From Ditylenchus dipsaci (lineage: Eukaryota; Nematoda; Chromadorea; Rhabditida; Anguinidae): a stretch of DNA of 64,000 bases. Positions 54,775 through 64,000 of this stretch are shown piece after piece (position 1 is the stretch's first letter; each line of letters begins with the position of its first letter). Position numbers and translations under genes: made by a program. The stretch is taken from assembly GCA_004194705.1 (NCBI GenBank), contig SADC01000298.1, forward strand, positions 62,001-126,000. The letters run 5' to 3'. The notes beneath the pieces were generated by a model. The model searched no databases. It was not told the DNA's origin and saw nothing but the letters and a program-made list of their open reading frames with translations.

Positions 54775-57757
54775 GACATTTTGCATGTAACTATATGGTA
54801 TTTATCCAATTCCGATGGTAGATTCCTCCTAATCTAGGTTTTTTTTGCAATTGTAATCTATTGGCCATGGATTTTTATGGATAGCTAAATCTTTTTTGCA
54901 AAAATGCATTAATTCTACTGATTCTACTACAATGGCTTCAAAGTGAACTGATTTCTCAGCATTTTGCCGATTTGACATAAAATTGCTAAGTTTGGTCGAT
55001 TTTCACTTGGGAGTCCTGGTTTGTGCAGTTTTTTTGAACAAACCTCAAAACTTGTTTTTTTTTAATTTTAAAAACTTGCCTTGGTTTTCTCTGCCGCTAT
55101 TTGAAGTTTGCTAAAATCAGCTTGGTCTCCCATGTATCATTTATTTTTTTCAAAATGATAAAATATTGTTATTGTTTTACCGTATTCTCTCTAATGAGCG
55201 CTCTTCCCAAAAATCGGAAATGTTTTATTAATACCCTTCATTCGGAGATTCAAATTTACTTAGATTTTTGATGTTACACAACCTTACAAAGAAAAGTCCT
55301 AAATCTCAAATATGCAGAGATACTGAATTTGATGGTTTAGTTTCAAACAATCTGAGAAAAAGTTGTGAAATCGACAAAAAGAAGTTCGGGTACATTTTCC
55401 GACTTTTGGGGTGTGGTTCTATTAAAGAGAATACGGTATTTGTGCTTTTACTAAGCAACATAGGTTTTTTTAAAGCTGAAAAAAATTACATACGGAGCAT
55501 CTGATTTTGGAAAAATTTAGAAAAAAAACAAGGGGAACAAGCAAATTTTTGAAAATTTTCAAATCATTATTCAAAGCAACTGAAATGTTAAATATAAAAA
55601 ATTTGGCGCTGGTCGAGAATCGGTTCGCATTTTTTCTTTAAAAAATCAACAGGAGGGACCAAGGCGAAAATGGCAGCCAATTCTTCAAAACTTTTGAGTT
55701 CGTATGTAAGATATAGATATAAAAGAAAAAAACAAGCTGATTTTGAAACTATCCTATTGTCTAAAAACGATAGGACGGCCCCATAAAGTTTTTATAAAAT
55801 TGATTATTTATCTATCCATTCGAAAATCCTCGGCTAATAAATAATAAGTTTTAGATATTTGCTGTGCCAAATTTGTGTTTTTTTAAATTTTGCAATCAAC
55901 GAAACTTTTTGAGTCAGTAAACATTTTTTAGATCAAGTGCAATTTGTTGTATCCACTTTTTCATGTTAGCCTTATCGTGTCAATTTTTCACTTACAATTT
56001 TTTTTCAAATTTGTTGATCTATTAATATTTCTATTGGAATTATGAACACAGTTAGTTGTTGTTGTGAGCCAGTTGTGACTTTTCCTCTCTACTATATCAA
56101 GGGTTATTATGGTTTTTGTTATCTTCGGCTGAAATTATCACTTTAGTTGCATATCCGTTCGCAGTTTATTTCAAAAAATGTCGAGGTGCCCTGCCAAGAA
56201 GATTTTTGAAACTGAAATATTTTCTAAAAAATTGTTTTAGGCCTACATGATGTTTTCAACAATTTTTTTTTCAATTTGAACAATTTGATTCAAAACTGTG
56301 AGCATGGGCTTTAAAAAAAACAAAAATGTGAGGACCTCTATTTTTGCTAGTTATGCATGATATCTGATATTGATAGTATTTTGACGGAAATCCTTTTTTC
56401 TGAGGTCTTAAGCGGTGTGGTGAGTGCCACCAGTGCCGTGAGCTGCCGGTGCCGGTCCAAAATTTTCGGGGTTAGTGCCTTGAGCTGGTGTCGGTACCGT
56501 GATTCTAAGATTTACATTACTGGTCTTAACTGCAGCAAAAATCTTTTTTTTCTTCGAATTGAAATTGCGTCGAAATGACCAATTTTCATAAAAAAGAATA
56601 TTTCGCCGCGGCTGAAATTGCAGAAAAAAAGATTCCCCTTTTTCTCCATATAGATGACCTCAGGTTTTTTAAACCATGCAAAAAACTTTAGACAAACTTT
56701 TTCGAGCAAATATTTAAAAGAAAAAAGCTGCTTTCCGCTTTTTTAGTGTCAAGCACAGTCATGATTTTTCGAGTTTTTTTTGAGTAAACTATGAATGTGC
56801 ACAAACCTATTACTTTTACATGGATGCTGTAAACTTTGTTGTGACCTTATTTTAAGTGCGGCTTTATTCATTTTCTGGGATTTAATAGCCTTAACTAATC
56901 CTCGGTTGAGTGTATTTGCTGCAAAAGTCAATACCCTCAGCGATGCCTTGTTTTTTGAGTGTTATCAATATATCTATCTATCTACTAACCTACAGCTAAG
57001 CTTTAAGATTTTCATGCGATGCAATATATTTCCATGTACTTGACCGATTGAATAAATTCGATTGTTGGATAACTTTGTATTTTATTTAAATCCAGTTATA
57101 TATAAGCCAACTTATAAGTACCAATAAAAATTGAGCGTAAATTATTTTTCTTAAACTCACTTAAATAAATAACTGTAAAATATGCAGTCTAAGAAAGTTC
57201 CCATGACAACCTGTGACGAATATATTATCTAGCTCTTTTTTAAAATACAATATTAAAAAAATGGCCGCGATTTGATAAAAAAATTTACAAAAAAATGACC
57301 GAAATCTGATTGCCAGTAACTTTTCATATCCATACCAACCGCAGCCATGGTCTAGAATGAATTCAACGGTCATTTTCTGTTGTCTTTTAGTTTTTTCCAT
57401 GGCCCAAAAAAGAGTGTTGTTGCAAGTAAAATTTGAAAAAGTCAAAAAGTGCAAAATTCTACGTCGACGTCCCATTATTTGCATTTGAGTGTTGTTCAAA
57501 CCATTCAACTAGAGTCGATTTAACAGACCATTACTGTTGGGTTAAATTTATAGTTGCACGGCCGCTGGCGTTACTAGTCAGAACGGCCGCCGGGCACCGA
57601 CCTGACAATTTTTGGGTGCCAGCGTTGCCGATGACTTTTTTTCGAGACTGCCAATGACTTCCTTATAGATTGATAAAAACTTATTGGTTATACTTGCTAT
57701 TAACGCAGATACTGGGACTATTTTTTATATAAAAAAAACAAAAAAAGCCGCCGTTCG
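54775..57757. other. Intergenic, no gene recognised
   Basis: A+T-rich sequence with one element-like palindrome at about 55178-55443 bearing the terminus ACCGTATTCTCT and its inverse AGAGAATACGGT. I see no conserved coding frame. Confidence 0.4.
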
Positions 57758-58456
57758 CAGGGCTGTAAAAACATGCGGAAGATACATCCGGATGTGGATG
57801 TATACATCCGAAACATCCACATCCGGCGGATGTGGATGTTGCATGCAAAAATTTTTGGGTCGGATGTGGATGAGGATGAAATTTTTAGGTCGGATGTCAG
57901 CGGATGTCCCGATGTTTTTCGGATGTTTTCATGGTGGATTTGCTTCGAAGAAAAGTGCTCCTGCGGTTCAATTCGGATCTGATGAATGTTGAACTTGTTT
58001 CACATTAGTGAAATGATTTCACGTCGAAATAAATATTCTCCATTTTTATGCCCAGCATTTATTTAATACACTGCAAAAACTGCAATGATTTCATCCATGC
58101 TGGTCAACTTGGGGAACGGTGGTTGGCAATATAGAGGGTTGTCAATATAGAGAGTTGGCCATTGGCATAAAGTAGTATAAAGTAGTAGCATAAAAGATAA
58201 GCGGTAGCATTATTACAGTAAAAAGTTAGCTGTAAAAGACCTGGTAGACTATTAAGGAGGCAAAAACATCCAGATATCACATGAAAATCGAATGTCAAAA
58301 ATTTTGACATCCGGATGTCATTTGGATGTCAGGACGTCAAAAAAATTTGACATCCGGATGGATGTGGATGTCAAAAATTTTAGGTCGGATGTCGGATGTG
58401 GATGTTTTAGCCGGATGTGGATGTAGGATGTCAAAAATAAAAATTTCACAGCCCTG
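57758..58456. mobile_element. hAT-type element with GGATGTGGATGT ends, 699 bp
   Basis: TIR CAGGGCTGTAAAAACAT and its counterpart TTTCACAGCCCTG, with an exact 8-bp duplication GCCGTTCG at 57750-57757 and 58457-58464. Long subterminal tracts are tandem GGATGTGGATGTC. The ~350-bp centre is unique, without a recognisable gene. Confidence 0.9.
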
Positions 58457-58590
58457 GCCGTTCGTGCAACTATGGTTAATTTGCTATCTTTGATTTACTT
58501 ATGAGAATGACAAACTGGCAAGAGTTATATCTCCAAATAACTATGAGCATTTATCCAACAAACAACAAAAAGGCACATTTTAGAAACAGT

Positions 58591-61500
58591 TTAATTGTGA
58601 TCGCTCTGACGATACCTAGTTTCCTCATACTTTTCTTGCTTCTTATTAGATGATAAAATTTCGGAAAACCCATAACCTTGCTTGACATCCACCTGGACAC
58701 CATCAATGATCAGCGGACGAGCGAGAAGAGCTTTGGCCGCCTAGAAAAAATTAAATAAACTAAAAATCTGAACAAATTTAACACCTGAAAGGCATAGGCA
58801 AATTTGACAAATGCGTATCCTTTCCTTCTGCCTGTCTTTTTATCCACTGCTATGCTGCAATCCAACACTGAGCCAAACTTTTCAAAAACATTTCGCACAC
58901 TTCTGTTGTAGTCCCATGATGTAACCTCCAACAAAAAGCACATCCGCAGATCTGAAATCTGTTTGCGTCTTGATGTTTGAGGAAAGACGGATGCCGTCAA
59001 TAACATGTGGGCGAGCATCTAATGCCTTTTGTAGCTAAAATTGTGAATATATAAGAAAAGAAATTAAACAATGATTGTGCGCAGTCGGCTTCGTATCTGA
59101 CTTCAAATCAAGGTTTTTGTCGAAGTAAGGATGTTCACGATACGAAATACTCCGACTTGTTCACAAATTTGGAGTATTTGAGATTGGTGGGCGTGCTTTT
59201 CGCCATTTCTTATTTTCAGACTCATAGTTGAAATAGCCATAGCCGGGCGAAATAGACCGATTTCGCTATAAAAGGTGTCCACCAAGCTTGTTCACGTTGT
59301 TAGAGTTAGGTTCGGGATTTTGTTACGTGAACACCCCTGATCCTAACTCGAACTCAAACTCTAACAACGTGAACAAGCCATTAGAGAAAATACGGTATTT
59401 TCATGAAGAACAATCATAAGTCGACCATTAAGGCTCAAAGTGGGTAGGAAGACCACCCGCTACCTCCTTCATATGGTATCTACTTATAGAATCCAAAGTT
59501 TGAATTTAGCTTTGAGTAATTGAAAATCATTGTACCTTATCCAAAATATCCTGAAAACGGTTGAAAATACTAAAGCAGCTTTTTGACTTCCAAGAACCCC
59601 AGTTTTGGACTAATTTCATGGCTCTTAGGGTAACAGAAAAAAGTTTGGAAAAAAAGTTGGGGCTAAAAAAAGTTTTTAGCTTCTTCTTCGACTGAATGTT
59701 TAAGCATGTTTAAGTCCATCCTAACTTACGCTGCCTTACCCTACGCTTAAACACAAACCGAAAAACATCAGGAGGGACCATCAACTGGTTACCTACAGGT
59801 GGATATTAACTTGGACTACTCGACCGAAAATTGGCTAGACTAACTTATTGATCTGATCGGTACCGTCCAGATTTTCGTGTATAGTTTCCAGTGGAATCAA
59901 TGTCAGATAGTTTACTTGCCCCAGTTTAGCAATCAAGGTACAAAAAAAACGCTTTCAAATTGAACAAAATATTTGAATTGGCGCGTACAAACTTGGCGTT
60001 ATACGTTTCCTCTGTTTCCATTTGGGACAAAAAGGAGGAAACGTATATACCCCGAATTTTTCCGCTAAATTTTTTTCGCTTCAAACTGGCAATAAACACT
60101 TGATAAAATGACTTTTTTTACTTCAAAAGTGGTCAAAATGTAATTTTTTGCAAATATAATATTATACACTTGATATTATTTGATAGTATACACCAAAAAG
60201 TTGCTAAGAAATTCGGGGCAGCTTAGCAAAAAGTACATAACCGGCATCACAAAACTGAGGAAAAAATATAGACCAAATGTTAGACTATACACGCACGACT
60301 TTTCCAGTCGACATGGGTAAATTCTAGGAACGCTAAAAATGTAGAAATAATAACCTCTTTTTGCGAAGAGAAATCAATCATAAAACTTTACGCTTCTTGC
60401 CCATGTTTTCGTAAATCTTTATTCTGCAGTTTTCTGTAGACCCGAACTGCTTGAAAAATTCTTTAATACGATCATCACTCAAAGCTGACGTGATATCAAG
60501 AACCAGAATCCTGAATGGAACCATTCTATTTAATATGACTTTCCTGCCATCAATGATATGTGGCCGTGAGCGCATAGCATTTTCTACCTGAAATCACAAA
60601 AAATATAGTAGAGTCAAATATGAAATCTCGGCCCTATACCTGAATGGGTATCAATGTTGGAGCTTGGTCCCCTGTTGTTTTTTGCTTTTTTGGCGAATTT
60701 TTTAGGGTAAAACGGAATTTTGCAGCTAATTCTCGTAATTTTCAGCAAATTTATGTTTTTCCTTTTTTCTATCAAAATTTTTAACTTTTTTTTAAAGGTA
60801 AAAACACCATCATGTAGCCCTACTTTTCTAGTTTCTAGTGACGTGTCATTTATTGCACTATCTTTACAAAAAGTAGAGCAAAAAAGTAAAAGTATGGAGC
60901 AAATAAAAAAATATTTTGGTTCATACTTTCATTTTTTTGCTCTACTTTTTTCAGAGATGGTGCAATAAATGACACGTCACTAGAAACTAGAATCGCAGGG
61001 CTACATGATGGCGTTATTACCTTTGAAAAAAGTTAAGAAATTTTAAGAAAAAAAATTAAAACAAAAATTAGCTGCAAAATTACGAGAATTAGCTGCAAAA
61101 TTACGAGAATTAGCTGCAAAATTACGAGAATTAGCTGCAAAATTCCGTTTTACCCATTTTTTTTATTAAAAACCGATGAATTTTTTTACTTCAACAGGTT
61201 GCTTACGAACTATTTTTCTCCTTTCTATATAAGGATACCCTAATTTTTGAAAAAAAAACAAAATTCTTTGCAAAAATTAAGCAAAAATCACAGGGGGACC
61301 AAGCTCGAAAATCGGTACCCATTGAGGGAAAGGTTGAAATCTCTATATGACATTGCCTTTTTTAAAGTTTAGAAAAAGGGGTACTTATGCTGTTTGGGAC
61401 CGACCGTCATTTTTTCTTTCATTTTAAGACTAGAGATATTATAAATAATTTTTATTACGCAGTTTATTACACAGTTTAGATTCATACTCATACACGTCAC

Positions 61501-62396
61501 GATTTCGAACACAATGAAAAAAATATCAGGACCATCAAATGTCAAAATGTCAAAAATGACGGTCGGTCCAAACAGCATAAGTACCGAAAAAGGGTCAGTA
61601 AACGTGAATCCTAGCAATTTCACAGGAACTGCATAAATTAAATGTATACGCTCGAAATAGAAACACAAAATGCATGTGAAGGCGAAAAACGGGTCATTGA
61701 AAACTTAGTGTCAGATTATTACGGGCTTTGCAGGGCTATTGAAGGAGTTCAATGATTTTTTAAAAGCCATAAACTTAGGTTAATATAAAAAAAACCATCG
61801 ACTTGACGATCTGTGTTTGCGTTAATTTGAAAAAAACCTCACGAAAAAATTATGGCCATTTTTAAGCACTAAAATTTCTCAACATACTTTGAAAAGTAAA
61901 ATAAAGGCTGTTTATAATAGTCAATTACTCAGCGATTATTTTGCTTTCTAAGTCTAAATCAAAACCTTATAAATAAAAAAGTTTGAAAAATAATAAGTTA
62001 CCAAAATCGACCTCAAAATTTCCCCACTTTTTGAGGTCGAACAATAACTCCCCTGATGGACTTGATACAGAAAATACGGCAATCCGTTCAGAACCTATGC
62101 AGGATTTAAAAACAAGGCAATGTTAGTATAGAGACGAATTTAACTGTATTGCAAACCTGCTGCTTGGACGAGAAATACACAAAGCCTAATCCACTAGACT
62201 GCTTGGATCTTTGATCCGAATTGACCTGTGCAAGTATTGATTGCCCGAACCGAGAAAAGTAGGCAGTCAATGAATCCGTGGTGGTCCAAGGTGATAGGTT
62301 TTCAAGAGATATAATTAGTTCTGGCAAAGTTCTGGCGGCAACATATACTTCTTTCCCGTCAATCACATGTGTTTTAGAGGTCAACTCTTGATCAAC
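58591..62396 (-). CDS. Multi-RRM RNA-binding protein, 3' four exons
   Basis: Exons on the minus strand: 62157-62396, 60355-60587, 58785-59034, 58591-58740 (stop TAA at 58591). Each of the first three starts with the tail of one RRM ('ID G..V' beta-strand region, e.g. 'RPHIIDGRKVILNR') and then supplies the bulk of the next: RNP2-like 'LIISLENL', 'ILVLDITS', 'VLFVGG', and RNP1-like 'GLGFVYF', 'SFMIDF', 'KGYAFVKF'. All introns fall at the same place, just after RNP1, in phase 0. Three RRMs are complete and at least one more must lie upstream; its exon was not found before 64000. The short C-terminus is Lys/Glu-rich. Frame breaks occur at an AAA run near 60389-60391 (one A short) and near 58925-58928. 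hnRNP/Musashi-like by layout, but the orthologue is not assigned. Confidence 0.8.
59285..59385. repeat. Palindrome in an RRM-gene intron
   Basis: TTGTTCACGTTGTTAGAGTT near 59288 mirrors AACTCTAACAACGTGAACAA near 59355-59375. It ends next to a TTAGAGAAAATACGGTA terminus. Confidence 0.75.
60640..61330. repeat. Palindromic element with GGGGACCAAGCTC ends in an RRM-gene intron
   Basis: TGGGTATCAATGTTGGAGCTTGGTCCCC faces GGGGGACCAAGCTCG...GGTACCCA. The right arm holds a 20-bp tandem repeat ATTAGCTGCAAAATTACGAG (61060-61150). Confidence 0.75.
61374..61592. repeat. Palindromic MITE
   Basis: GTACTTATGCTGTTTGGACC-like left arm (with GGGACCGACCGTC) mirrors GACGGTCGGTCCAAACAGC near 61557. Intronic in the RRM gene. 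Confidence 0.75.
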
Positions 62397-63345
62397 CTTA
62401 AAATAGAAAGTTCTGGCTTCAATGAAAGCCGGATACAGTCGAACATCTGTATAACAGTACCCTCTCAAAAAAAACTTTCCAAGCTGAATCCGACACTTTC
62501 AGGGATCACTGCTCGCTGATAAGGACAGAGTGGCAAAATTCAGTCTTGTGTTGTTTTTGTATATTTCAAAGCAAATATTAAGAGTATGTGTACAACGTGA
62601 TATGTAATTTGACGCTGGAACAGACGCTCTTTCGTGTTGCAGAAAAAATTCTCTGAAATGAAATTGAAAAAAATACTTTTTCGTAAAAAGAAGTCATTTT
62701 TCGGAGTGTAAAATTTGGCATATTTTGTCGTGTTTTTACCAGTTCTCACCCTTTCCAAAAATTTGAATACTGTATCTTGTAGCGCTATAATTTCTACGTC
62801 ATATAAACTTTGATGAGCAGAAAAAGGAGATGCAACAGAAAGTTACGGCCATAGAAGATCGCACTTCAATGTTTTCTCAAATGACATTTTCACGTAAAAC
62901 TTTTTTTTACTAATTCAAATTCTGACACCAGATTCGTGTTCAGCATAGACAATTTGCATGTGAAACTGCTTTTGAAGTCAAAAAGTACTTGTCAAATTTC
63001 AAACCCGCTCGAGACAAATAAGTATTCGAATTCAAAATATTTGACATTCGAGCAGTGATCCCTGAAAGATGAACTTTTTTCGACACTTTATCCGTAAAAC
63101 CTCCACCTAAAACAATCTCCTCTACAGGATAGGCATGAAAAAATGGGGTCAAGATCGAGGTAACAAAATGTGGTTCAAAATTAGAAAAAAAACCACTTTG
63201 TAACATACCAGAAATATAGACTTAATTTATTCTGGATTGATTTTTACACTATCTATTGACGACCATTTTTTAATCAATTTTTTATGAACTATGAACGATC
63301 ATTCTTTGAAACGATCATTTTATATAACGACTAAACTGTAGAAAG

Positions 63346-64000
63346 TAGTGCTGTGCACGATCGATATATCGTAACGATAATATCGTTCTATCGTTCTCGA
63401 TTTCGGTCAAAAATATCGATCGCAAATATCGCTGTACCATTTTGAAAATATCGTATATCGCTATCGTCTTTTAAAAAATATCGCCTAGTGATTTTTGAGA
63501 TTTTTGTTCAAAATTCGCGCAAAGTTTTCACCAAACTTTTCGGCTACGGCACAATTTCTGGTATCATTTTGCCGACTGACTGTCGCATCTATTGTCGCAA
63601 AAGAATCATTGTATTGCTTCATTTGCGTTATTTTGCTCGCTGTTTTGCGCTCGTTATGTTCTCTCATAGATACGACTTCCATTCTTAGATGAGCCTACTT
63701 TGGAAACTCAAGCTCGACGGAGATGAACCCGGCCGATTGCTTTTCAACAAGCTCTCATCAACTGAATCAGAGTGCAATGCATGCGCAAAGAAGATACCGA
63801 CGTCAAATAAGGGAGTTACAAATTTGAAAGCGCATCTCCGGAGCATCCGCAATACAAAGAGCAACTGGCAGAGATGGAGAAAGCAGATCAAGCGAAGAAG
63901 GAGGCCATGCAAAAGGGACTACAACAATTTGTGATTAAGGGAACAGGTAATGCCTATGTTTTTGTTGGTACTTTTAAAGATTGCTTTTAGGCGAAGTCTC
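63346..64000 (+). mobile_element. 5' end of a hAT transposon, cut by the window edge
   Basis: The probable terminus is TAGTGCTGTGCACGATCGAT, resembling the hAT MITE end TAGAGCTGTGCATCG at 45640. Subterminal tandem ATCGTT/ACGAT words follow. The first coding exon begins about 340 bp in. Confidence 0.65.
63689..63950 (+). CDS. hAT transposase, N-terminal exon with BED zinc finger (partial)
   Basis: The start ATG is at 63689. A BED-type finger is visible: W at residue 5, 'CNACAKKIP' (C-x2-C), 'GVTNLKAHLR' and then H-P-x-Y ('HPQYKEQLAEME'). The two halves are in different frames, needing one base near 63838-63843 (CCGGAG), again beside a short homopolymer. A donor GTAATG follows 'LQQFVIKGT' near 63952, so further exons lie beyond the window. 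BED fingers bind the transposon ends. Confidence 0.7.

Overview
The window is eukaryotic, A+T-rich, and most likely from a nematode. Genes are split by short introns ending in TTTCAG-type acceptors. The ribosomal protein eL8/RPL7A has a nematode-style N-terminus and C-terminus. An AATTTTCAG acceptor sits just before the smc-4 start, as expected for spliced-leader trans-splicing. The species call is inference; no rRNA or mitochondrial marker is present.

Layout. (1) 0.3-17.9 kb (+): the 3' three quarters of an exocyst Sec10/EXOC5 gene in ten exons. Its 9.2-kb intron (8.2-17.4 kb) holds two complete genes: rpl-7A on the minus strand (10.2-11.2 kb) and a two-PDZ-domain protein on the plus strand (12.9-14.0 kb). 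(2) 18-31.7 kb: no host gene, only palindromic repeats and one near-intact Mutator-like (MULE) transposon with a FLYWCH zinc finger (20.6-24.1 kb). (3) 31.7-37.3 kb (+): condensin SMC4. (4) 37.3-51.5 kb: repeats, a 2.6-kb TTAA-flanked element carrying a decayed proteasome alpha-subunit fragment, a Helitron helicase relic, tRNA-like SINEs, and several repeat-poor, G+C-richer islands upstream of the next gene. (5) 51.5-54.8 kb (+): AP-2 transcription factor. (6) 58.6-62.4 kb (-): an RNA-binding gene built from tandem RRM exons. (7) 63.3 kb to the end: the 5' end of a hAT transposon with a BED zinc finger.

The dominant theme is inverted-repeat mobile DNA. Many copies have exact 8-bp target duplications (hAT type) or TTAA flanks. 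In several unrelated families the long terminal repeats are themselves made of short tandem units. A second theme is a run of one-base frame breaks, mostly at short homopolymers, in otherwise conserved genes (EXOC5, SMC4, AP-2, RRM gene, MULE). This points to uncorrected sequencing indels more than to gene death. The host genes are housekeeping or developmental (vesicle tethering, ribosome, chromosome condensation, transcription, RNA binding) and do not form a common pathway.
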